This document shows, one piece after another, positions 1-7,125 of a DNA stretch of 18,845 nt. The notes under the pieces were generated by a model. That model was not told the DNA's origin. It was given only the letters and a program-made list of their open reading frames with translations, and did no database searches. The stretch is from Flavobacteriales bacterium UBA5692 (GTDB taxonomy: Bacteria > Bacteroidota > Bacteroidia > Flavobacteriales_D > Sanyastnellaceae): contig DIHQ01000163.1 in the NCBI GenBank assembly GCA_002420235.1, forward strand, positions 1 through 18,845. The letters are read 5' to 3'. The position numbers were made by a program, and so were the translations under genes. How positions within the stretch are numbered: the first letter of the stretch is position 1; each line of letters opens with the position of its first letter.

Positions 1-1
1 A

Positions 2-913
2 TTCGGACGGCCCATCTCGAAATACGGTGCAATCCGCTACAAACTCGCCGAAAGCGCTATCCGGCTGTATACCTGCGAATCTGCCATCTACCGAGCGACC
101 CAGAACATCGATGATGCCATAGCCGCGCTAAAAGCAGATGGAATGGACCACGGCGACGCGACGCTTAAGGGCATTGCAGATTTTGCACCAGAGTGCGCCA
201 TGATGAAGGTCCTGGGCTCTGAAGTACTCGACTATTGTGTCGATGAAGCCGTCCAAATCCACGGCGGAATGGGCTACAGTGCCGAGACAAGGGCTGAACT
301 CGCCTACCGCGATGCACGGATCAACCGCATTTTCGAAGGCACAAACGAAATCAACCGAATGCTCACCGTCGACATGATCTTGAAAAAAGCCATGAAGGGG
401 GAAATGGATTTGATGACACCAGCAATGGCAGTCGCCAATGAACTAACGGGCGTTCCGGATTTTGCGGCGCCATCAAGCGACCTTTTCGAGCGGCATTTAG
501 GCTACGTTGCAAATCTCAAGAAAGCCATATTACTGGTTGCAGGTGGGGCGGTGCAGAAGCTCATGATGAGCCTTGCGAAAGAACAGGAAATCCTAATGAA
601 CATCGCCGACATGGCCATTTGGACTTACACCATCGAATCTACTGTTTTGCGCGTGCAAAAGCTGATGCAGCAAAAGGGCGGAACAGACGACCTTGCAGTA
701 CAACTGGCCATCATGAACGTGTACACCTACGAGGCCAGCGAGTGGATCCATAGCGCAGGCAAAGAAGCATTGCTGAGCTTTGCCGAAGGCGATGAGTTGA
801 AGATGATGCTAATGGGCATGAAGCGCTTCTGCAAAACCGAGGACATAAATCCGAAGGAGGCACGGCAGCTGATTGCTGCAGACCTTATCGAAAAGAACGG
901 CTACACGCTGTGA
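2..913 (+). CDS. Acyl-CoA dehydrogenase, C-terminal part (5' end outside window)
   Basis: FAD-dependent dehydrogenase that forms the alpha-beta double bond of acyl-CoA in fatty-acid beta-oxidation. The reading frame is open from base 2, so the ATG at 143 is internal and not the start. About 303 residues are visible. They include the FAD/substrate segment QIHGGMGYS and RIFEGTNEINR, whose Glu (codon 335-337) aligns with the catalytic base of the medium- and very-long-chain enzymes. Some 190 residues follow that motif. This is the long C-terminal extension of the VLCAD/ACAD9-like type of about 600 residues, so roughly half the protein lies upstream. Family certain; chain-length preference cannot be read. 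A hairpin with a T-run lies 37 bases after the stop. No partner beta-oxidation gene is visible here; one may lie upstream. Confidence 0.93.
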   Translation, partial: FGRPISKYGAIRYKLAESAIRLYTCESAIYRATQNIDDAIAALKADGMDHGDATLKGIADFAPECAMMKVLGSEVLDYCVDEAVQIHGGMGYSAETRAELAYRDARINRIFEGTNEINRMLTVDMILKKAMKGEMDLMTPAMAVANELTGVPDFAAPSSDLFERHLGYVANLKKAILLVAGGAVQKLMMSLAKEQEILMNIADMAIWTYTIESTVLRVQKLMQQKGGTDDLAVQLAIMNVYTYEASEWIHSAGKEALLSFAEGDELKMMLMGMKRFCKTEDINPKEARQLIAADLIEKNGYTL

Positions 914-994
914 TCACCAATAGGTGAAATCTTTGTTGAAATCAATCCGACCGGCCAACACAATCCCCGTTGCGCCGGCCGGTATTTTTGTACA
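914..994. other. Intergenic, acyl-CoA dehydrogenase to M42
   Basis: 81 bases. It holds the hairpin at 950-990 and nothing else I can support. No Bacteroidota promoter with both elements was found. Confidence 0.5.
950..990 (+). terminator. Possible rho-independent terminator after the acyl-CoA dehydrogenase
   Basis: Perfect 7-bp inverted repeat ACCGGCC (950-956) / GGCCGGT (977-983), with a 20-base loop, followed directly by ATTTTTG. It fits an intrinsic terminator for the upstream gene, although the loop is longer than usual. The last eight bases (983-990, TATTTTTG) also match the Bacteroidota -7 element TAnnTTTG, but no TTG lies at the expected distance upstream. Confidence 0.5.
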
Positions 995-2083
995 ATGGCA
1001 AAAAAGACGATCCTCAACAAAGCTTCGGAAAACTTCCTTGAAGCATACCTCAACAACGCGAGCCCAACGGGATTCGAAAGCAGCGGACAACAATTGTGGT
1101 TGGACTACATCCGCCCTTACATCGATGACCACATCATCGATACATACGGTACGGTAGTGGGAGTAGTTAACCCCGATGCCCCTTACAAGGTTGTCATAGA
1201 AGCCCATGCTGATGAAATCAGCTACTTCGTTCACTACATCACCGCGGATGGGTACATCTACCTCCGCCGAAATGGGGGCAGCGATCACCAAATCGCCCCT
1301 TCTAAACGCGTGGATATTCACACGCCCAAGGGCATAGTAAAGGGCGTATTCGGGTGGCCCGCTATACATACCCGCAAAGCGGGCAAAGAGGAGGCGCCTA
1401 CTATGAAAAACATATTCCTCGACGTTGGAGCAAAAGACAAGAAAGAAGTCGAAAAAATGGGGATTCATGTTGGGTGTGTCGTCACGTACGAGGATACGTT
1501 CATGTTATTGAACAAAAACTGGTACGTGGCCCGCGCCTTAGACAATCGCGCCGGCGGATTTATGATTGCTGAAGTAGCTCGAATCCTACATGAGCAGGGG
1601 ACGGAACTGCCTTTTGGCCTATACATCACGAACTCAGTGCAAGAAGAAATTGGCTTACGCGGGGCACAAATGATTGCTGAGCGAATTTCTCCAGATGTCG
1701 CGATAGTAACTGACGTTACACATTGCACTCAGACCCCTATGATGAACAAAATCGAAAACGGAGATGTGGCTGCGGGAAAAGGACCCGGTATAACTTATGG
1801 ACCTGCGGTCCAAAACAACCTGCTGCAGCGAATAATTGATTCAGCCAATGCAGAAAAAATCCCGCTTCAACGCATGGCAGCAAGTCGCTTTACCGGAACC
1901 GATACCGATGCGTTTGCCTACTCGAACAAAGGCGTAGCCAGCGCATTGATTAGCCTCCCCTTGCGTTACATGCACACCACCGTTGAAATGGTACACCGCG
2001 ATGATGTCGAAAATTGTATTAAACTAATTTTAGCCACATTGAAAAGAATCAAGCCGCATGAAGACTTCAAGTACATCAGCTAA
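995..2083 (+). CDS. M42 family metallo-aminopeptidase
   Basis: Cytoplasmic dinuclear-metal aminopeptidase of the M42 (PepA/FrvX/TET) family, which trims N-terminal residues from peptides, usually as a large self-compartmentalised oligomer. At 362 residues it has the usual full length. All expected metal and catalytic positions are visible: H71 and D73 in EAHADE, bridging D183 in ALDNR, the E217-E218 pair in VQEEIG, D240 in VTDVTH and H327 in RYMHTTVE. There is no signal peptide. The ATG at 995 gives the family's typical opening (MAKKTIL, then NNASPTGFE). It may be read from its own promoter or by readthrough from the dehydrogenase 81 bases upstream. Its stop codon touches the stop of the convergent response regulator with no spacer. 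Exact substrate (glutamyl or broad) cannot be read. Confidence 0.93.
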   Translation: MAKKTILNKASENFLEAYLNNASPTGFESSGQQLWLDYIRPYIDDHIIDTYGTVVGVVNPDAPYKVVIEAHADEISYFVHYITADGYIYLRRNGGSDHQIAPSKRVDIHTPKGIVKGVFGWPAIHTRKAGKEEAPTMKNIFLDVGAKDKKEVEKMGIHVGCVVTYEDTFMLLNKNWYVARALDNRAGGFMIAEVARILHEQGTELPFGLYITNSVQEEIGLRGAQMIAERISPDVAIVTDVTHCTQTPMMNKIENGDVAAGKGPGITYGPAVQNNLLQRIIDSANAEKIPLQRMAASRFTGTDTDAFAYSNKGVASALISLPLRYMHTTVEMVHRDDVENCIKLILATLKRIKPHEDFKYIS

Positions 2084-2105
2084 TCAAGCCTGAAGCAATA
2101 GCTGA
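2076..2105. repeat. Inverted repeat across the M42 / response-regulator stop codons
   Basis: TCAGCTA (2076-2082) and TAGCTGA (2099-2105) form a perfect 7-bp stem with a 16-base loop. The left arm contains part of the M42 stop codon; the right arm lies in the last codons of the opposing response-regulator gene. It may act as a compact bidirectional terminator where no spacer exists. There is no strong T-run on either side, so this is tentative. Confidence 0.35.
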
Positions 2106-2620
2106 ATTGTATTGGCCAGGTCAAAAATACGTGCTGTTTCGTCAGCTGTGAGTGCCCCTTTACCCGAGGTTAGCGATTGGATTTTAACAGCCTCTCGTTC
2201 GGCTTTGCTCATTCGCTCTTGTAAATCTTCACCTCTCAGAACAATAGCTTGCCTTTCGTGGTACAAATGTGAAGCTTCATTCACGAGGTCGCGCAATTCC
2301 GACTCGTTCCATGGCTTTGAGATGTACTTGTAAATCTGCCCTTTGTTAATAGCGTCGATCACTGCATCAATATCAGCGTGACCGGTTAGCAGCATACGCA
2401 CAGGATCAGGGTAATCGGGCGCAATAAGTTCAAAAAACTCGACCCCGCTCAACTTGGGCATCTTTTGATCCGAGATGATGACCTCAATGGGGTGTTCTCT
2501 GAGAATCCGAACCGCATCAGTTGGTTCAGTGGTGACATGCACCTGAAAATCTCGGCGAAAGGCTGCGCGAAATGCAGTTAAGTTATGCGCCTCGTCGTCG
2601 AGGTAGAGTACATTAATCAT
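2084..2620 (-). CDS. Response regulator, receiver domain only, partner of the upstream kinase
   Basis: 178-residue two-component regulator. Residues 1-120 are a CheY-like receiver with every key residue: acidic pair D8/D9, phospho-acceptor D51 in ISDQKMP, T79 in LLTGHAD and K102 in YISKPW. The receiver resembles those found in RpfG-like proteins, but no HD-GYP or other output domain follows. The last 75 residues are charged and probably helical, and no DNA-binding motif is visible. Output is therefore likely through protein contact or phosphotransfer. The start codon overlaps the kinase stop as ATGA, so the two are translationally coupled and almost certainly a cognate pair. Confidence 0.9.
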   Translation of the reverse strand: MINVLYLDDEAHNLTAFRAAFRRDFQVHVTTEPTDAVRILREHPIEVIISDQKMPKLSGVEFFELIAPDYPDPVRMLLTGHADIDAVIDAINKGQIYKYISKPWNESELRDLVNEASHLYHERQAIVLRGEDLQERMSKAEREAVKIQSLTSGKGALTADETARIFDLANTIQLLLQA

Positions 2621-4755
2621 AATGGAAATCGTATGATGAATTCAGTGCCAAGGCCTTCTTCAGATTCAACCTCAACTTCAGCATTATGGTCGCGCAAAAT
2701 GCCCATCACGATGCTCAAGCCTAATCCCGTCCCTTCGCCTACCGGCTTTGTTGTAAAAAATGGATCAAAAATCTGTGATTTAACGGCCTCTGACATACCC
2801 GGTCCCACATCTTTGATACGCACCTGAGCCCATGCCTCACCGTCGCTATCTATCCGCTCCGTTTCGATTGATAAGATGTTCTCTTCCACATCCCGCCCGA
2901 GTTCATCCATGGCTTGAATGGCATTTATAATGATGTTCATGAAAACCTGATTCAAGCGCCCTGGTTGACACATCACGGGTGGCATTTCTTCCCCAAGGTT
3001 TAGTTGCAATACGGCAGCATCTTTGAAGTTACTACGCAGCACAATGAGCGTAGATTCAATCAATTCGTTCAACTGCGCCTGGATGAAATTATCTCCATCC
3101 ATACGACTAAATATCCGAAGTCCTTTGACTATTTCAGACGTGCGCACGGTACCGTCTTCAATGCCATTTAACAACTCCTCAATTTCCTTTTGCGTGAACT
3201 CAATGTCAAGTTGGGATAATTTGTCCTTAACGCTACTGACCTGTTCATTTAGATTAATCGCTGAAGGGTCAATGGCTTTGATCAGGTCAATAATGGCATT
3301 CAGGTCTTCAAAATCCCGCCGTAAGGATTGTGCACTTGAAGAAACAAAGTTGATTGGGTTATTCAGTTCGTGCGCAATGCCCGCCGTTAGCTGACCAATG
3401 GATGCAAGCTTCTCGGATTGTACGAGCTGTTGTTGAGCAGACTGCAATTCTTCTAAGGTCGTTCGCATGTTAGCATTTACCTCTTCGAGATCGGCCGTTC
3501 GGTCCCTCACGCGCTCTTCGAGCTTAGTGTTTTGCTCTCGGACCATACGCTCATTAATTTGGGAAATCCGCAATTGTTCTTCTCGCGCATGAGCACTCTC
3601 CTTCTTGAGCTGGTTGATTCGGCTGGCCAAGGCAAGACTCAACAGCACCATCTCAATGGCACTGCCCAACGGTAAGGCAAAAAAGGTCCAAGCATTGTAA
3701 GGAATCACCCCAGCATCTTTCATCACAAAAACCACCACAGCCACAATGAAAATGGAAAATGCCAAGAGGAAATACTTTGCTGGGCTATACCCCTTGCGCA
3801 TAGTGATTATTGCACCAGGGATGAAAAAGAAAATCGCCGCAGCACAGAAATTGATCACGTTATATGCCCAAATCAGCTGTCCCAAAATGGTCAATACTAG
3901 CGCCAGCAGATAAATAACAAAATACCCATTCAAAAGCTTATGTAACCAAGGCACATATCGGCTCATCCGAAGGAAATTTTGTGCGAAGACGATGGTCGTT
4001 AATCCACTGAATACTCCAAATACGTGGGTTATACGCTCGTTCAACCAAGGCCACGATTCAACATTGAAATAGGGAGCGTACCCGTTAAGCACCAACTGAG
4101 TTCCTCCAATCATAAAGATAAACAGTGAATACTCCAAGTAGCTTCGGTCACCTACGCTGAAAAACAGGAAGAGGTTATAGAGCAACATCACCAAAATCAC
4201 CCCGAAATACGCCGCGAAAAGGATATCTCGTTTATGGGCATCGTTCAAAACTTCGCGGGGACCTGCAATGCGCATAGGAAGGAGCAAAGGCTTCGAAGAT
4301 TTTAGGCGAAAAACGGCATGCAGTTCTTCGCATTCCACCAGTGGGATAGGAAATGTCGGATACGCACCAAATGCACCATCGTGGCTTCCATCCTGCAAAA
4401 CACCACGGTTGTAGGTAGCGACAACCTTGCCATCGCACATCATGTAACCCGTCAATTCATCGATGCCAGCGTTTTGAATTTCAATGAGAAGGCCGTTCTC
4501 CCCGCGACTATCCAATTTGAGCCGTACCCAACTGATGTCATCTGACAAGCCTAAACTGGGGACCATTTCTTCAGAAGGAGTCCAAGCGTCACGCTGAACA
4601 ACCTCGGATAGTCCCATAAGTTCGGCTGTTATTGAATCCTGCAAAATCTCAAGGCGCTTGCCGATGAGAGATTGTGCCGCACATGCCGAGGCCGCAGCCA
4701 TGAACACCAAAGCGCACCATGCACGCAATTGCCGTGCTCCTGTGGCAATGGTCAT
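2617..4755 (-). CDS. 7TMR-DISM membrane sensor histidine kinase
   Basis: 712-residue sensor kinase. Counting from the ATG at 4755: probable signal peptide (1-27), an extracytoplasmic beta-rich domain of 7TMR-DISMED2 type (about 45-165), seven membrane helices (about 177-380), a coiled coil (385-445), then the kinase core. The H-box is GIAHELNNPINFV with phospho-accepting H462; N-box N611 (INAIQAM); G1 DVGPG from D649; then FDPFFTTKP and GEGTGLGLS. About 60 extra helical residues lie between H-box and N-box, as in other kinases of this H-box type. A GTG at 4758 is possible, but the ATG at 4755 is preferred: GGAGG sits four bases before it and it overlaps the upstream stop as TGATG. It would sense an external or membrane ligand and phosphorylate the downstream regulator; the ligand is unknown. 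Confidence 0.9.
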   Translation of the reverse strand: MTIATGARQLRAWCALVFMAAASACAAQSLIGKRLEILQDSITAELMGLSEVVQRDAWTPSEEMVPSLGLSDDISWVRLKLDSRGENGLLIEIQNAGIDELTGYMMCDGKVVATYNRGVLQDGSHDGAFGAYPTFPIPLVECEELHAVFRLKSSKPLLLPMRIAGPREVLNDAHKRDILFAAYFGVILVMLLYNLFLFFSVGDRSYLEYSLFIFMIGGTQLVLNGYAPYFNVESWPWLNERITHVFGVFSGLTTIVFAQNFLRMSRYVPWLHKLLNGYFVIYLLALVLTILGQLIWAYNVINFCAAAIFFFIPGAIITMRKGYSPAKYFLLAFSIFIVAVVVFVMKDAGVIPYNAWTFFALPLGSAIEMVLLSLALASRINQLKKESAHAREEQLRISQINERMVREQNTKLEERVRDRTADLEEVNANMRTTLEELQSAQQQLVQSEKLASIGQLTAGIAHELNNPINFVSSSAQSLRRDFEDLNAIIDLIKAIDPSAINLNEQVSSVKDKLSQLDIEFTQKEIEELLNGIEDGTVRTSEIVKGLRIFSRMDGDNFIQAQLNELIESTLIVLRSNFKDAAVLQLNLGEEMPPVMCQPGRLNQVFMNIIINAIQAMDELGRDVEENILSIETERIDSDGEAWAQVRIKDVGPGMSEAVKSQIFDPFFTTKPVGEGTGLGLSIVMGILRDHNAEVEVESEEGLGTEFIIRFPL

Positions 4756-5516
4756 CACACCTCCAATCTGAATTTGAGGTTCAGTTCTCCTTTCGGCCCG
4801 TGCACTTGGTGCACCATCCCTTCGGGATTTTGCCAGATGCCCTCAAGCAGCGCACGCACTTCCGGTTGCACATCTTTGAGGTGTTCAGGAAAGGTATATC
4901 GGGCTATGGTCGCACGTAATTTTGGTGTGGGATATGTAAAATATCCGTTATCACCCACGCCATCCTCGGTAAAGAATGCTAAGGGCTTTTGCATGCGACG
5001 GGTCACAGGTGAAGTCAAAGCAAACAGATGCCTCCCACCACAAATGGTTAGGGCGGCCATCGCCGCCTGAATCATGAAAGTTGCCTCAACGCCCATTCCA
5101 GCCATTTCAATGCTATTCCACATACCTCCCAATTCAAAGGCGCCTTCTTCAACGTATGGTTCCATGTGCTCCCTGAGGCCAGAATCCTGGCCGCCAATGG
5201 CCTTCAGCAAAGGCAATTCATCAACGGTGTGAGCACCATGCATGCGAGCACCACCCAATAAACGTCCGGTACGACCGTCCACACCTGCTCCAAGGCCCAC
5301 CGCAGCAATGACAATCACTTTTGGGTTACCAATCCAATCACGATTAAAGGTGGTCAAGCTCTTTATACCATAAGCTTTTAACACAGCTTGGTGACCATCC
5401 ACCAATTCATGGCAAATTTCCGCGTGCTGATCAGCACGAAAAACATGTACTTCAGCTTGAGCAATTCGCTCCGCTTGCCGAGCGCGGTCAATTGACGGAT
5501 TCAAGGAGCTGCTCAT
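4755..5516 (-). CDS. Putative GNAT-fold acyltransferase, second gene of the ThiF-kinase operon
   Basis: 253 residues from the ATG at 5516; in-frame GTG 5555 and ATG 5540 would extend it further into the ThiF gene. I do not recognise a named family with certainty. The layout resembles GNAT-fold acyltransferases, especially the N-acyl amino acid synthase / autoinducer synthase branch: a strand ending GGARMH (88-93), a charged stretch, a strand with ELGGMWNS (128-135), a glycine turn AGMGVEA with a long helix, then RHLFALTSPVTRRM and a GYFTYP strand (190-196). No signal peptide or membrane helix, so cytoplasmic. It overlaps the ThiF gene by 29 bases and its TGA overlaps the kinase ATG by one base. 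The preferred start begins MSSSLNPSID. Acyltransferase activity is inferred from fold only; acyl donor and acceptor are unknown. Confidence 0.6.
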   Translation of the reverse strand: MSSSLNPSIDRARQAERIAQAEVHVFRADQHAEICHELVDGHQAVLKAYGIKSLTTFNRDWIGNPKVIVIAAVGLGAGVDGRTGRLLGGARMHGAHTVDELPLLKAIGGQDSGLREHMEPYVEEGAFELGGMWNSIEMAGMGVEATFMIQAAMAALTICGGRHLFALTSPVTRRMQKPLAFFTEDGVGDNGYFTYPTPKLRATIARYTFPEHLKDVQPEVRALLEGIWQNPEGMVHQVHGPKGELNLKFRLEV

Positions 5517-6561
5517 TGACTTCAAGGTAATGGCGAGCATCAGGAACGTGCTCACCTAGAAAAACGCTTCGGATAACCTGTGCCGCGTGGGATCCTCCCG
5601 CGGCTACATCGGTATACAACTGTGGCCATCCAACGAGGGTCGTTCCGATGGCCTGTAAACTGGATACGCCGCGTTGTGATGCCTGACTAACATCAATAAA
5701 TGCGTCAAAATACTCAGGTTTCCAGGCCGAAGAGATGCGCATCTCTTCCATCATATCATCTGAAATACGGCCATGCAGAAAGGGCGTATTAGCCTCATCA
5801 TAGCGTTCAATATCGATCATACCACGATCAGATGTTTCCATTATGAGTGGAATGCCATTTACCTTGGCGTACCAACGAAGGTTGGCCTTTGCGCGTACCT
5901 GATCACATGCATCGCAAACAAAATCCAATCCATCCATGAACGTTTCCGCATTTTCATCCGTAAAGCCTTCCGTGAAAAGCTCTACTTCGAAGTAGGGATC
6001 TACTTCCGCAATGGCCCGTGCGATGGCAACTGCTTTCGGAACGCCGAGATGGTGCACCCCAGTTTGAATCCGATTCAGATTCGATAACTCTAGCACGTCG
6101 AAATCAGCCAACTTTAATTTTCCGCAAGTGCGCTCCATGGCCAGAATCATCGCCAACGCACTGCCGACCGAGAGGCCGGCTATACCTACACATTTCGATG
6201 CAAGCTTTGCTTGCTCTTCTAAAGTAATCTTATCACGATTGCGATTGGTTCGGACAGCTACAAAAGCCGCTTCAGGCAAAAGGCGAACCCAAGTCTGGCG
6301 CCACGGGAACCACGCCCAAGTGCCGAATGTCTCCCAACCACCATCTCCAATTTCCAACTTGATAGCCCGGGCTAAAGCATCCGGTTGCTCACGCAAAGTG
6401 GGCGTTTGCGTGACCAACCACTCCACCAACTGAGCCTCCAACGTGTCAATGACTTCTCCTCTCCGGTGACTCATGGCCTGTTCACAGGCAGCGCGATCAG
6501 CACGATTCTCAAGATGATAAAGGACCGGATTTGTGGTGTATGAAGCAGTATTGACAAACAT
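5488..6561 (-). CDS. ThiF/E1-like adenylating protein, Rv1355c/MoeY-like
   Basis: 357 residues from the ATG at 6561; an in-frame GTG at 6630 would add 23. The ThiF/MoeB/HesA Rossmann core has the E1 hallmarks, counted from 6561: Arg-rich RTNRNRDKIT (about 104-113), glycine loop AGLSVG (128-133), ADFDVLELSNLNR (152-164) with nucleotide-binding D153 and R164, K176 in GVPKA and D220 in CDACDQ. These are the residues by which MoeB and ThiF bind ATP and adenylate a C-terminal carboxylate. The sequence through the core and beyond (METSDRGMID) closely resembles the ThiF part of Rv1355c-type proteins, but the C-terminal nitroreductase part is absent. No cysteine follows C219, so there is no CxxC zinc site and no thioester cysteine in the usual place. 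First gene of a four-gene operon. Substrate unknown. Confidence 0.83.
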   Translation of the reverse strand: MFVNTASYTTNPVLYHLENRADRAACEQAMSHRRGEVIDTLEAQLVEWLVTQTPTLREQPDALARAIKLEIGDGGWETFGTWAWFPWRQTWVRLLPEAAFVAVRTNRNRDKITLEEQAKLASKCVGIAGLSVGSALAMILAMERTCGKLKLADFDVLELSNLNRIQTGVHHLGVPKAVAIARAIAEVDPYFEVELFTEGFTDENAETFMDGLDFVCDACDQVRAKANLRWYAKVNGIPLIMETSDRGMIDIERYDEANTPFLHGRISDDMMEEMRISSAWKPEYFDAFIDVSQASQRGVSSLQAIGTTLVGWPQLYTDVAAGGSHAAQVIRSVFLGEHVPDARHYLEVNEQLLESVN

Positions 6562-6700
6562 GGAGTTAACCCCGTGAAGTTCGATGGTAAAGCAAGGGTT
6601 GTTTGTGGCTTGCTGATATGTTTTGAACACGGGCTATGTGGGTATCTGCAACCTTTTAGAGAATGGACTCGTATGTTAAGCCACAAGCGATTTACGCTAC
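6562..6700. promoter_or_regulatory. Divergent intergenic region between ThiF operon and the 140-residue gene
   Basis: 139 bases (70 if the GTG at 6630 starts ThiF). Promoters in both directions must lie here. No clear TTG / TAnnTTTG pair was found on either strand; the best minus-strand partial is TACCATCG (four of six matches). No inverted repeat was clear enough to call an operator. Confidence 0.4.
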
Positions 6701-7123
6701 ATGACACCGTATAACTCCACCCCGCTAATTTGGGTCGCCTTTGGCAGTCCTGATGAAAGTGAAAGCTTCGCAGAACGCATTCGCGATTTTTCCGACGCAC
6801 ATGCCCTTGCTGAAAAGGATTTATCAGCTTCGGAGTTTATTCATGCCAATGCAAAGCACCAGTCTACCTGGCTCATTGTCAATGAGGAAATGCAGGATAA
6901 TGTCAACATCAACGCATTGGCCAAAATCGCTGCTGAAGCACACGAGTATTTCAGATGCATCGTCGTTGGTGAAATTCATGCGGCGACGTGGCCCGCGAAT
7001 ACCATCGTAATGTCACAGAATTCTTTGTCAACCGCGGTCATTGACAGATTGCGAAACGAATCGCACGTTTTGCGTATTTCCATCAGCCGTAACCGTCACA
7101 TGCGAAGATTACAAAGTCGATAG
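6701..7123 (+). CDS. Unrecognised 140-residue protein divergent from the ThiF-kinase operon
   Basis: Unrecognised gene. It starts 139 bases from the preferred ThiF start on the opposite strand and ends two bases before the convergent DUF4924 gene, filling the slot well, which supports it being real. No signal peptide or membrane helix. Strands and helices seem to alternate: LIWVAFG, SFAERIRDF, TWLIVNEEM, INALAKIAAEAH, CIVVGEI, TIVMSQNS. This could be a degenerate receiver-like alpha/beta fold with Asn at the phospho-acceptor strand (VNEEM), but the acidic pocket is missing, so the idea is weak. The tail is basic (SRNRHMRRLQSR) and could bind nucleic acid. Its position suggests a possible role in or regulation with the divergent operon, but nothing shows this directly. 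Confidence 0.55.
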   Translation: MTPYNSTPLIWVAFGSPDESESFAERIRDFSDAHALAEKDLSASEFIHANAKHQSTWLIVNEEMQDNVNINALAKIAAEAHEYFRCIVVGEIHAATWPANTIVMSQNSLSTAVIDRLRNESHVLRISISRNRHMRRLQSR

Positions 7124-7125
7124 GC

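Noticed and set aside
924..1157. 77-residue + strand ORF across the dehydrogenase-M42 gap
   Set aside because: It is out of frame with M42, overlaps its first 160 bases and has a composition unlike real genes here.
914..1468. 184-residue ORF on the minus strand
   Set aside because: It lies almost wholly over the well-supported M42 gene on the other strand, which has all its metal ligands. It matches no family and its product is Cys/Phe-rich, so it is an antisense shadow.
4672..5070. 132-residue + strand ORF
   Set aside because: Antisense to the kinase start and GNAT-like gene. Composition is Cys/Arg/Ser-rich with no family match.
5517..5555. GTG 5555 or ATG 5540 start for the GNAT-like gene
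   Set aside because: Both would lengthen the overlap with ThiF, and neither has a clear ribosome site. The ATG at 5516 is preferred, though not certain.
6628..6630. GTG as start of the ThiF-like gene, adding 23 residues
   Set aside because: The added residues show no resemblance to the family and the ATG at 6561 leaves more room for promoters. It cannot be excluded, so it is noted with the gene.
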